DNA of 64,000 nt from Methylocystis sp. ATCC 49242. Its GTDB lineage: Bacteria > Pseudomonadota > Alphaproteobacteria > Rhizobiales > Beijerinckiaceae. Below are positions 25,244-32,755 of the stretch, piece after piece (within the stretch, counting starts at the first letter, position 1; each line of letters opens with the position of its first letter). A program made the position numbers and the translations under genes. Location: positions 2,920,356 to 2,984,355 of the forward strand of contig NZ_KE124774.1 of assembly GCF_000188155.2 (NCBI RefSeq), read 5' to 3'. The notes under the pieces were generated by a model. The model did not search any database. It saw only the letters and a program-made list of their open reading frames with translations, and was not told the DNA's origin.

Positions 25244-26221
25244 ATGCGCCGCTTCCGCCTGCCCCTTTTCCGCGCCGCTGCGATTGCGGCGCTCGCTTGC
25301 CCCGCCACCGCGGGCGAGGTCACGCTTCACCTTGCGCCCGTCGACGATCTGAAGGCCGTCGTCGCATCCGTGGAGCCCGCGCATCAGCTCATCGCCCGAG
25401 CGCGCATCGGCGGCACGGTGACCGCGCTCAAGATAAAGGAAGGAGACGTCGTCGCCGCCGGGGCGGAGCTTGCTTCCGTCGCCGATCAGAAACTCTTTCT
25501 GCAGATGCAGGCGCTCGACCAGCGCATCCGTTCGCAACAGGCGCAGCGCGACAAGGCGAGGACGGATTTCGAGCGCGCGCAGGAGCTTCTGCGCCGCGGC
25601 GTTTCGACCAAGGTCATGTACGATCAGGCCAAGACCGGGCTCGACGTCGCGGAACGCAATCTCGCCGCGCTGCAGTCCGATCGCAGCGTCATCGAACAGC
25701 AGGCGGCGGAAGGTTCGGTGAAGGCGCCGGGGCCGGGGCGTATTCTCACGGTCCCCGTGTCGGTCGGCCGCGTCGTGATGCCGGGAGAAACGATCGCGAC
25801 GCTCGCCGAGGATAAGTATATTCTCCGTCTGCAATTGCCGGAGCGTCATGCGCGATTCATGCGCGCCGGCGACCGCGTCGAGATCGGCGAGCGCGGATTG
25901 CACGCCGACGCCCATGGCGCCCGCAAGGAAGGGCGCGTGCGGATCGTCTATCCCGAGATTCAGGGCGGTCGCGTGATCGCCGACGTCGAGGTCGAGGGGC
26001 TGGGCGATTATTTCGTCGGCGAGCGTGCGCGCGTCTATGTCACCACCGGAAAGCGCGACGCGATCCTTGCGCCGAAATCAGCGATCTATCGCCGCGCCGG
26101 CGTCGATTTCGTTCGGCTCGGCGATGGTTCGGAAGTCGTCGTGCAGACGGGCGAGGCCCATGGCGACGCAATAGAAATCCTCTCCGGCCTGCATGACGGC
26201 GACGTGGTGCAGACGCCATGA
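25244..26221 (+). CDS. RND efflux periplasmic adaptor subunit (HlyD/AcrA family)
   Basis: A 325-residue membrane-fusion protein with signal peptide (LPLFRAAAIAALACPATA). It has a lipoyl half-motif (GGTVTALKIKEGDVVAAGAELASV), a helical hairpin (residues about 85-145) and beta-barrel and membrane-proximal parts (APKSAIYRRAGVDFV). It couples the inner-membrane pump to the outer-membrane channel. GGGGAG five or six bases before the ATG at 25244 sets the start. Its stop overlaps the RND start by four bases (ATGA). Confidence 0.92.
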   Translation: MRRFRLPLFRAAAIAALACPATAGEVTLHLAPVDDLKAVVASVEPAHQLIARARIGGTVTALKIKEGDVVAAGAELASVADQKLFLQMQALDQRIRSQQAQRDKARTDFERAQELLRRGVSTKVMYDQAKTGLDVAERNLAALQSDRSVIEQQAAEGSVKAPGPGRILTVPVSVGRVVMPGETIATLAEDKYILRLQLPERHARFMRAGDRVEIGERGLHADAHGARKEGRVRIVYPEIQGGRVIADVEVEGLGDYFVGERARVYVTTGKRDAILAPKSAIYRRAGVDFVRLGDGSEVVVQTGEAHGDAIEILSGLHDGDVVQTP

Positions 26222-29200
26222 AGCAGGAGACGAAGGAATCATTCCACCCCGGCATTTCCGGAACGCTGACGCGCGTCTTCATCAATTCGCCGCTGACGCC
26301 GCTACTGCTGCTCGCCTCGATTCTCGTCGGCCTCATCGCATTGCAGGCGCTGCCGCGCGAGGAGGAGCCACAGATTTCCGTGCCCATGGTCGACATTCTC
26401 GTCCAGGCCAACGGCTACAAGGCGGAAGACGCGATCGAACTCGTCACGCGCCCGCTCGAGGACATCGTCAAGGGCATCAATGGCGTCGAGCATGTCTATT
26501 CGCAGACGCGCGACGACAGTGTGATGGTGACGGCGCGATTCTTCGTCGGCACGCCGCAGGACAACGCCGTTCTGCGCGTGCATGACAAGATACGCGCCAA
26601 TATTTCCGATCTGCCGAAGGGAATCCCCGAGCCGCTCATCATCGGGCGCGGCATTGACGATGTCGCGATCGTGGTGCTGACGCTTTCCGCGAAACCGGAA
26701 CATGCGGACAAATGGACCGACAACGGCCTTTATCAGGTCGCGGCGGAATTGCAGCACGATCTCACCAAGGTCGACAATGTCGGGCTCAGTTACATCGTCG
26801 GCGGCAGCCCCAACCAGATCCGCGTCGAGCCCGATCCCGAGCGCCTGTCGCAATTTGGCGTGACGCTCAACCAGCTCATCGACAAGCTGACCAACGCCAA
26901 CCGCTCCTTCATGGTCGGCTCATTCCGCGAGGGCAATCGTTCGGTTCCGGTCGTCGCGGGACAGACGTTGCAGGGCGTGCCGGATATCGGTCTCCTGTTG
27001 CTGACGACGCGCGACGGGCGGCCCGTATATGTGAAGGACGTGGCGGATGTGATTGTCGGCGCCGCGGAGCCCGACAAGCGCAGCTGGACCATGACGCGCG
27101 AGAAGGGCGGCGAGCTTCTGAAGCGTCCGGCCGTCAGCATCGCCATCGCCAAGCGCAAGGGCGCCAATGCGGTGATCGTGGCCGAGGAGGTGATGCGTCG
27201 CCTCGAGTCGGTCAAAGGCCGCATCGTTCCCGAGGATCTCGAGATCACCGTCACCCGCGACTATGGCGAGACGGCCACTGAAAAGGCGAACGAGCTTCTC
27301 TTCCATCTCGCGCTCGCGACCGTGTCCATCGTCGCGCTCATCGTCGTCATGGTGGGCTGGCGTGAGGGCGTCGTCGTTTTCGTCATCATTCCGACGACGA
27401 TCCTGCTGACGCTCTTCGCCTCATGGCTGATGGGCTACACGATCAACCGCGTCAGCCTTTTCGCGCTCATCTTCTCCATCGGCATTCTCGTCGACGACGC
27501 CATCGTCGTCGTCGAGAACATCGTGCGCCACTGGCACATGCGCGGCGAGCGCAGCCTGATCGACACGGCGGTGGAGGCCGTGGCGGAGGTCGGAAATCCG
27601 ACCATCGTCGCGACGCTCACCATCATCGCGGCGCTGTTGCCGATGATGTTCGTCTCGGGGCTCATGGGGCCCTATATGAGTCCGATCCCGGCGAACGCCT
27701 CGCTCGCCATGGTTTTCTCCTTCTTCGTCGCCATGACGATCACGCCCTGGCTGCTGCTGAAGATCGCCGGCAAGCGCTTCGAGCAGGAAGGCGGCGCGGG
27801 TCACGATCACTCGCATGAGCGCGGCGCGATGGGCGATTTCTACGCGCGCATCGCGACGCCGCTGTTGCAGGGGCGCAAGCGTTCGCAGCGATTTCTCATC
27901 GCCGTTGGCGTGGCGACGCTGCTTTCCATGGGGCTGTTCGTCACAAAGAGCGTGCGCGTAAAACTTCTGCCCTTCGACAACAAGTCGGAGATCGCCGTCG
28001 TCGTCGACCTGCCGCGCGGCGCCTCTCTGGAGGAAACCGACCGCGTGCTGACCGCCGCGGCCGAGCGGCTGAAGGACATTCCGGAACTTACCTCCATCCA
28101 GTCCTATTCAGGCACGGCGGCGCCCTTCAACTTCAACGGCCTCGTGCGCCATTACTACATGCGCGCCGCGCCGGAGATGGGCGATCTCGCGATCAATCTT
28201 CTGCCCAAGGATGAACGCAAGCGCGCGAGCCACGCCATTGCTCTGGAGATTCGCGAGAAGCTGAAGGGCCTGCCCATGCCGGAGCACACCGCGATCAAGG
28301 TCGTGGAAGTGCCGCCGGGCCCGCCCGTGCTCTCGACGCTGCTCGCGGAAGTCTATGGCCCGGACGCCGAGACGCGGCGCGAGCTGGCGACGAAGCTGCG
28401 CAAGGCTTTCGACGCGGTCGACTTCGTCGTCGACACCGACGACTCTTTCGGCCAGCGCGCGGAGCGGCTGCGCTTCGAGATCGATCAGGAGGCGCTCGAA
28501 TTTCACGGCGTCGAGGAGCGCGCCGTCTATGACACGATCGGCGCGCTCGTCGGCGACGTGAAGATAGGCTTCTCGCAGCGCGGCGGCGGCGCCAAGCCGA
28601 TCGATATTTCCGTCGCGCTTCCGCGTTCGGCGATGACGACCGGCGAGCGCATTCTCTCGACGCCCCTCCCCGCCGGCGGCACCCCGCGCCAGGGCGCCAA
28701 TGTCGAGCTCGGCGACGTGGTGAAGGCGACGCGGGAACTCGGCTCGTATCCGATCTTCCGCCACAACGGCCGCTTCGCGGAAATGGTGAGCGCCGAAGTC
28801 GCCGGACGATTCGAGGCGCCGATCTACGGCATGTTCGCCGTCGAGGACGAGATCAAGAAGATCGACTGGGGTCCGAAAGGCGCGCCGACGATCAAATATC
28901 ACGGCCAGCCGCTCGACGATTCGCAGCCCACTTTCCTCTGGGACGGCGAATGGGAAGTCACCTATGTCACCTTCCGCGACATGGGCGCGGCCTTCATGGT
29001 GGCGCTGCTCGGCATCTATCTGCTCGTCGTCGCGCAATTCGGCTCGTTCAAATTGCCGCTCGTGATTCTGGCGCCGGTGCCGCTCACGCTCGTGGGCATC
29101 GTCATCGGCCATCTACTGTTCAACGCCGCCTTCACCGCGACGTCAATGATCGGCTTCATTGCGCTCGCCGGCATCGTCGTGCGCAATTCGATCCTGCTCG

Positions 29201-29490
29201 TCGACTTCATCCGCCACCTGCGCGAGAAGGGCATGCCCCTGCGCGCTGCGTTGATCGAGGCCGGCGCCGTGCGCTTCAAGCCGATCTTCCTCACCGCCGC
29301 GGCGGCGATCATCGGCGCGGCCTTCATCCTCACCGATCCGATCTTCCAGGGTCTCGCCATCTCGCTCGTCTTCGGCCTCGCGTCGTCGACCGCCCTGACC
29401 CTGCTCGTCATTCCCGCGATCTATGTCGTCCTGCGCGACGACGAACGCCCCCCGGCGCCGGCGCCGGCAGATGAAAGGAGGCCTGCATGA
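26218..29490 (+). CDS. RND efflux transporter permease, 1090 residues
   Basis: A full-length RND pump with two halves, each with one plus five helices and a large periplasmic domain. The TM4 proton-relay region reads FALIFSIGILVDDAIVVVENIVRHW with paired aspartates. The second half has the FIALAGIVVRNSILLVDFIRHL signature. The cytoplasmic loop between the halves carries a His-rich HDHSHERG segment at about residue 529. The pump is proton-driven and works with the adjacent adaptor and probably the TolC protein at 22062-23492. Context (rhodanese, AhpD-like, BigR-like repressor, SQR) suggests export of a sulfur-linked or thiol-reactive compound; the substrate is unknown. Confidence 0.95.
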   Translation: MKQETKESFHPGISGTLTRVFINSPLTPLLLLASILVGLIALQALPREEEPQISVPMVDILVQANGYKAEDAIELVTRPLEDIVKGINGVEHVYSQTRDDSVMVTARFFVGTPQDNAVLRVHDKIRANISDLPKGIPEPLIIGRGIDDVAIVVLTLSAKPEHADKWTDNGLYQVAAELQHDLTKVDNVGLSYIVGGSPNQIRVEPDPERLSQFGVTLNQLIDKLTNANRSFMVGSFREGNRSVPVVAGQTLQGVPDIGLLLLTTRDGRPVYVKDVADVIVGAAEPDKRSWTMTREKGGELLKRPAVSIAIAKRKGANAVIVAEEVMRRLESVKGRIVPEDLEITVTRDYGETATEKANELLFHLALATVSIVALIVVMVGWREGVVVFVIIPTTILLTLFASWLMGYTINRVSLFALIFSIGILVDDAIVVVENIVRHWHMRGERSLIDTAVEAVAEVGNPTIVATLTIIAALLPMMFVSGLMGPYMSPIPANASLAMVFSFFVAMTITPWLLLKIAGKRFEQEGGAGHDHSHERGAMGDFYARIATPLLQGRKRSQRFLIAVGVATLLSMGLFVTKSVRVKLLPFDNKSEIAVVVDLPRGASLEETDRVLTAAAERLKDIPELTSIQSYSGTAAPFNFNGLVRHYYMRAAPEMGDLAINLLPKDERKRASHAIALEIREKLKGLPMPEHTAIKVVEVPPGPPVLSTLLAEVYGPDAETRRELATKLRKAFDAVDFVVDTDDSFGQRAERLRFEIDQEALEFHGVEERAVYDTIGALVGDVKIGFSQRGGGAKPIDISVALPRSAMTTGERILSTPLPAGGTPRQGANVELGDVVKATRELGSYPIFRHNGRFAEMVSAEVAGRFEAPIYGMFAVEDEIKKIDWGPKGAPTIKYHGQPLDDSQPTFLWDGEWEVTYVTFRDMGAAFMVALLGIYLLVVAQFGSFKLPLVILAPVPLTLVGIVIGHLLFNAAFTATSMIGFIALAGIVVRNSILLVDFIRHLREKGMPLRAALIEAGAVRFKPIFLTAAAAIIGAAFILTDPIFQGLAISLVFGLASSTALTLLVIPAIYVVLRDDERPPAPAPADERRPA

Positions 29491-29846
29491 TCAACGACTG
29501 GCCGGAGCTCGCGAAGCTCCTCACGGCGGATATTCGCAACCTGCGCGTCGGCGCGCCGGATGTGATGAAGGCCTTCTCGTCGATGGCGACGTCGGCGGGA
29601 GCGCCGGGCGCGCTCGACGCCAAGACGAAGGAATTGATCGCTCTCGCGGTCAGCGTCGCGGTACGTTGCGACGACTGCATCGCCTTCCACGCCAAGGCGG
29701 CCGCGCAGCGCGGCGCGACGCGCGAGGAGGTGCTGGAGACGCTCGGGATGAGCATCTACATGGGCGCGGGCCCTTCGGTGATGTACGCGAGCCATGCGCT
29801 CGCCGCCTTCACCCAGTTCGAGGCCGGAAAACCGGCCGAAGGTTAG
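29487..29846 (+). CDS. AhpD-like / carboxymuconolactone decarboxylase family protein
   Basis: A 119-residue protein with the redox motif CDDCIAFHAKA (CxxC followed by His), typical of the AhpD-like CMD family. Such proteins act as thiol peroxidase partners or thiol reductases. Helical MYASHALAAFTQFEA ends the chain. Its ATG overlaps the RND stop by four bases and GAAAGGAGG precedes it, so it is translationally coupled to the pump. Its role may be reduction of persulfide or disulfide, which is inferred. Confidence 0.88.
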   Translation: MINDWPELAKLLTADIRNLRVGAPDVMKAFSSMATSAGAPGALDAKTKELIALAVSVAVRCDDCIAFHAKAAAQRGATREEVLETLGMSIYMGAGPSVMYASHALAAFTQFEAGKPAEG

Positions 29847-29860
29847 GAAAGGAAAGCAGA

Positions 29861-30208
29861 ATGCTCTCAGGTCTCATGTCGAAACTCGCCGGTGGCGGCG
29901 GAGAACTTCCGACGATCGAACACGACGACTTCGCCCGCGCCGTGAAGGACGGCTCCTGCTGCATCGTCGACGTGCGCGAGCCGCATGAATATGCGGCGGG
30001 CCACGTGCCCGGCGCCACCAATCTGCCGCTGTCGCAGTTCGATCCGGCGAAACTGCCGGGCGGCAAGCCGGTGGTCATCATCTGCCAGGCGGGCGGACGC
30101 TCCGCCAAGGCGTTGACCGCCGCCATGCGCGCCGGCTGCAAGGATGTCAGCCATTATGCGCCCGGCACCGGCGGCTGGCGCGCCCGCGGCGGCGCGGTGC
30201 AGGCCTAA
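29861..30208 (+). CDS. Single-domain rhodanese (sulfurtransferase)
   Basis: A 115-residue rhodanese domain with IVDVREPHEYAAGHVPGATNLPL and an active-site loop ICQAGGRSAKA containing the catalytic cysteine. It transfers sulfane sulfur between persulfide and acceptor. It begins 14 bases after the AhpD-like gene with GGAAAGG upstream and is the last gene of the pump operon. It has no signal peptide, so it acts in the cytosol. Confidence 0.93.
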   Translation: MLSGLMSKLAGGGGELPTIEHDDFARAVKDGSCCIVDVREPHEYAAGHVPGATNLPLSQFDPAKLPGGKPVVIICQAGGRSAKALTAAMRAGCKDVSHYAPGTGGWRARGGAVQA

Positions 30209-30214
30209 CGCAAA

Positions 30215-30246
30215 CAAAAAAGCCGCGGGCGTTCTCGCTCGCGGCT
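30215..30246. terminator. Hairpin terminator after the rhodanese gene
   Basis: AGCCGCGGGCG pairs with CGCTCGCGGCT around TTCT (about 30221-30246). The A-run at 30215-30220 becomes a U-run on the minus strand, and the plus strand has only TCT after the stem. It is therefore a good minus-strand terminator and a fair plus-strand one. Confidence 0.6.
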
Positions 30247-30253
30247 TCTGGCG

Positions 30254-30285
30254 CAAATTCGGCAAATTTGAATTCGCCGAATTTG
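30254..30285. repeat. Perfect 10-base inverted repeat
   Basis: CAAATTCGGC (30254-30263) and GCCGAATTTG (30276-30285) pair perfectly around a 12-base AT-rich loop. It lies just after the terminator hairpin of the pump operon. It may be a second terminator stem or a protein site. Confidence 0.5.
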
Positions 30286-30368
30286 CTCTCGCTTCACATC
30301 TTGTCGCGCGTCCAAACGGAAAACCGCATACACTTTTCCTGAACGCGCTTTGAAAACTGCCGAGGCGG

Positions 30369-30487
30369 CCTCCTGCTTCGAGACGCGAGCCTCGCTCGCT
30401 CCCCAGCATGAGGCCCACGTGCCGCGGCGAAGAAAGAAGCCCCTCATGCTGAGCAGCCTGCAAAGCAGGCGTCTCGAAGCACGAGGG
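30369..30487. repeat. Two inverted copies of a 45-base dispersed palindromic repeat
   Basis: The right copy (30442-30486) runs CCTCATGCTGAGCAGCC ... GCGTCTCGAAGCACGAGG. The left copy (30369-30413) is the same unit in reverse orientation with internal variation. Each unit is itself palindromic. A related unit lies inside ileS at 53004-53045. This type of short GC-rich palindrome is common between genes in Hyphomicrobiales. The remaining intergenic DNA to 30537 holds no gene. Confidence 0.75.
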
Positions 30488-30537
30488 GCGTCAACAGCGT
30501 TCCGTCCGCTGTCACATCGCGCAGCGGTCGCTCCCGA

Positions 30538-31128
30538 TCACGCGGCCTTGCCGATCTCGGTCGCCTTCGGCACCTCGATCAGCTTGCCGGTCTTGACGTC
30601 GTAAATGTAGCCGTAGATCGGAACGTTCTTCGGCACCAGCGGATGCGAGCGGATGCGCGCCACGTCCTGCGCGACGCTCTCTTCCTGATTCTTGATCGTG
30701 TGCCATTTGATGAAATGGCCGGCCGCGCAGCCGCCGCCATGCTGCGGGTTCGACCACTTCAGCGTCGACATGTCGAGCGCGGCGGTGGCGAGGCTGTCCT
30801 CGAGCAGGTCGCCCATGACCTCGTCGCAGAAAAGCTCCATCCCGCAATTGGTGTGATGGATCACGAACCATTCCTTCGTGCCCAGCAGCTTGTGCGAGAT
30901 CACGAGCGAACGGATCGCGTCGTCCGAAGCGCGGGCGCCGGCGTTGCGAATCACATGGGCGTCGCCTTCCGAAAGGCCGGCGTATTTGGCCGGGTCGAGA
31001 CGCGCGTCCATACAGGTCAGGATCGCGAAGCCCCGCGCCGGCGGCAGCGCGAGTTCGCCCTTATTGCCGAAGCCCGCGACATAAGCGGCGTTTGCCGACA
31101 TGACTTCATCGACGATCTTGCTCGCCAT
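30538..31128 (-). CDS. Beta-carbonic anhydrase-like protein
   Basis: A 196-residue beta-class carbonic anhydrase fold for interconversion of CO2 and bicarbonate. Zinc ligands are the Cys of [11 protein letters not shown] and the His-Cys pair of [10 protein letters not shown], with the Asp-Arg dyad DAR intact. It lacks a signal peptide. This short subfamily often shows weak or no measured CO2 hydration. A second beta-CA gene (57408-58118) is of the classical type. It is a single gene ending next to a palindromic repeat. Confidence 0.88.
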   Translation of the reverse strand: MASKIVDEVMSANAAYVAGFGNKGELALPPARGFAILTCMDARLDPAKYAGLSEGDAHVIRNAGARASDDAIRSLVISHKLLGTKEWFVIHHTNCGMELFCDEVMGDLLEDSLATAALDMSTLKWSNPQHGGGCAAGHFIKWHTIKNQEESVAQDVARIRSHPLVPKNVPIYGYIYDVKTGKLIEVPKATEIGKAA

Positions 31129-31273
31129 GTTTCTCTCCCATTGCTCTCGTTGTTTTGAACGACTCTATTTTTTGACGGCGTGCGACTGTGTGACGCTCCC
31201 TCCGTATTTTCAAGAAGAATGACTCTGCGATCTTCGTGACAAAGTCGCTTGATTGCGTGTCGGCATGAAGAAG

Positions 31274-31305
31274 TTGACAGAATCGCGCCTTGTTACTTTA
31301 TAACA
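31274..31305 (+). promoter_or_regulatory. Sigma-70-type promoter overlapped by a palindrome, upstream of the hydrolase
   Basis: TTGACA (31274-31279) and TTTATA (31297-31302) have 17-base spacing. The inverted repeat TGTTACTTTATAACA (31291-31305) covers the -10. The repeat resembles Zur-type boxes in outline, but no zinc gene is adjacent. The start of transcription would be near 31309, 42 bases before the hydrolase ATG. Confidence 0.55.
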
Positions 31306-31350
31306 TCCGCCCCATGGCCGCCGCGCCTCAACACAAGACTTGGTGTTCGA

Positions 31351-32235
31351 ATGTCCGAACTTGCTGACCTTTTGCCCGGTTTCGACTCGCACTGGATCGA
31401 TACGCAGGCTGGAAAAATCTTCGCCCGGTCGCATGGCGCGGGACCGCCGCTCGTGCTGCTGCATGGCTTCGGCCAGACGCTTGTCGCCTGGCGCAGGATC
31501 GCGCCGGCGCTGGCGAAGCGCTTCACCGTGGTCGCGATGGATCTGCGCGGCTATGGCTGGTCGGCCGTTCCCGAGAGCGAGAAGGGCGAAGCCTATACGA
31601 AGCGGGAGATGGCCGACGACGTCGTCAAGGTGATGGAGGCGCTGGGGCATGTGCAATTCGCGCTCGTCGGTCATGATCGCGGCGCGCGGGTCGGCATGCG
31701 TCTCGGGCTCGACCATCCGGGGCGCCTGACCAGGCTTGCGCTGATCAACATCGCGCCGATCGACGACGCCTTCGGCGCGGGCGATCTGCAGCGCATGGGG
31801 CGCGCGCGCTTTCTCTCCGCCGAAGCGCCCAGGCCCGAGGAGCTGATCGGCCTCGATCCGGCCGGCTTTCTCGACGACGCGCTGAAAAGCTCGACCAAAG
31901 AGAAGACGCTCGACGTCTTCGGGCCGCAGGCGCTCGCCCATTATCACGCCGCATTCAACGAACCGACGCGAATCCACGCCTTCTGCGAGGACTTCCGCGC
32001 CGGCGCGACCATCGACCGCGATCAGACCCTCGCCGACAGGGAGGCCGGCCGGAAGCTTCGGGTCCCGACGCTCATTCTCTATGGCGAGACGACCTTCCCC
32101 GCCGACGGCCCCTCGCTCGTCGACGCATGGAAGGAGTTTGGCGACGACGTCACGGGCGCGAGCGTCGACAGCGGCCTCTATGCGATGGAGGAGGCGCCCG
32201 AGGCGACGCTCGCCGCGCTGGAGGGTTTTCTTTAA
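31351..32235 (+). CDS. Alpha/beta hydrolase of the haloacetate dehalogenase group, catalytic His replaced
   Basis: A 294-residue hydrolase. LLHGFGQT is the oxyanion loop and VGHDRGARVGMRLGLDHP holds the dehalogenase-type nucleophile Asp109 with Arg110. HAFCEDFRAGATIDRD is typical of fluoro/haloacetate dehalogenases. The C-terminal position that should read SGHF/SGHFL reads SGLYAMEEAPE, so the catalytic His is Leu276 (codon CTC at 32176-32178; CAC would be His). Either the activity is lost or altered, or a base is wrong. I chose ATG 31351, 42 bases after the predicted transcription start; the ribosome site is weak. Confidence 0.85.
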   Translation: MSELADLLPGFDSHWIDTQAGKIFARSHGAGPPLVLLHGFGQTLVAWRRIAPALAKRFTVVAMDLRGYGWSAVPESEKGEAYTKREMADDVVKVMEALGHVQFALVGHDRGARVGMRLGLDHPGRLTRLALINIAPIDDAFGAGDLQRMGRARFLSAEAPRPEELIGLDPAGFLDDALKSSTKEKTLDVFGPQALAHYHAAFNEPTRIHAFCEDFRAGATIDRDQTLADREAGRKLRVPTLILYGETTFPADGPSLVDAWKEFGDDVTGASVDSGLYAMEEAPEATLAALEGFL

Positions 32236-32238
32236 AGA

Positions 32239-32685
32239 TCAGCGTCGCGCCCGAAAGAAGTCGCGCAGCAGCTGCGCCGCCTCGCTTTCGCGTATGCCGC
32301 CATAAACATCCGGCGCGTGATGGCAGGTCGGCTGGGAGAAGAAGCGCGGCCCGTGATCCACGGCGCCGCCCTTCGGATCTTCCGCCGCGAAATAAAGCCG
32401 GCGGATGCGCGCGAAGGAGATGGCGCCCGCGCACATGGCGCAGGGCTCGAGCGTGACATAGAGATCGCAGTCAACGAGCCGCTCGGAGCCGATTGCGGCG
32501 GCCGCCTGCCGTATGACCAGCATTTCGGCGTGAGCGGTCGGGTCACGGTCGCGCAACGTGCGGTTTCCCGCCGCCGCGATCACCGCGCCCGCGCGCGCGA
32601 TCGCCGCGCCGACCGGCACTTCCTCGGCGCGCGCCGCCTCGCGCGCGGCGGCGAAGGCGGCTGCGAAGGGGTCTGTCACGCTCAT
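32239..32685 (-). CDS. tadA: tRNA-specific adenosine deaminase TadA
   Basis: A 148-residue zinc deaminase that converts the wobble adenosine of tRNA-Arg(ACG) to inosine. TAHAEMLVI provides the zinc His and catalytic Glu, and EPCAMCAGAI the two zinc cysteines. EEVPVGAAI and the C-terminal YGGIRESEA complete the family pattern. I chose ATG 32685 (MSVTDPF) because upstream in-frame sequence overlaps the divergent rlu gene and lacks similarity. It ends three bases from the convergent hydrolase stop. Confidence 0.93.
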   Translation of the reverse strand: MSVTDPFAAAFAAAREAARAEEVPVGAAIARAGAVIAAAGNRTLRDRDPTAHAEMLVIRQAAAAIGSERLVDCDLYVTLEPCAMCAGAISFARIRRLYFAAEDPKGGAVDHGPRFFSQPTCHHAPDVYGGIRESEAAQLLRDFFRARR

Positions 32686-32755
32686 TCTCAATTCTCCGCC
32701 GCAATTGTCCGAGCATCGCGCTTCAAAGCCCGCGCAACGCCTGCTATCAGAACTC

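Noticed and set aside
32558-32755. N-terminal extension of the RluB gene
   Set aside because: It overlaps the divergent tadA start and has no similarity to pseudouridine synthases; ATG 32756 is more likely.
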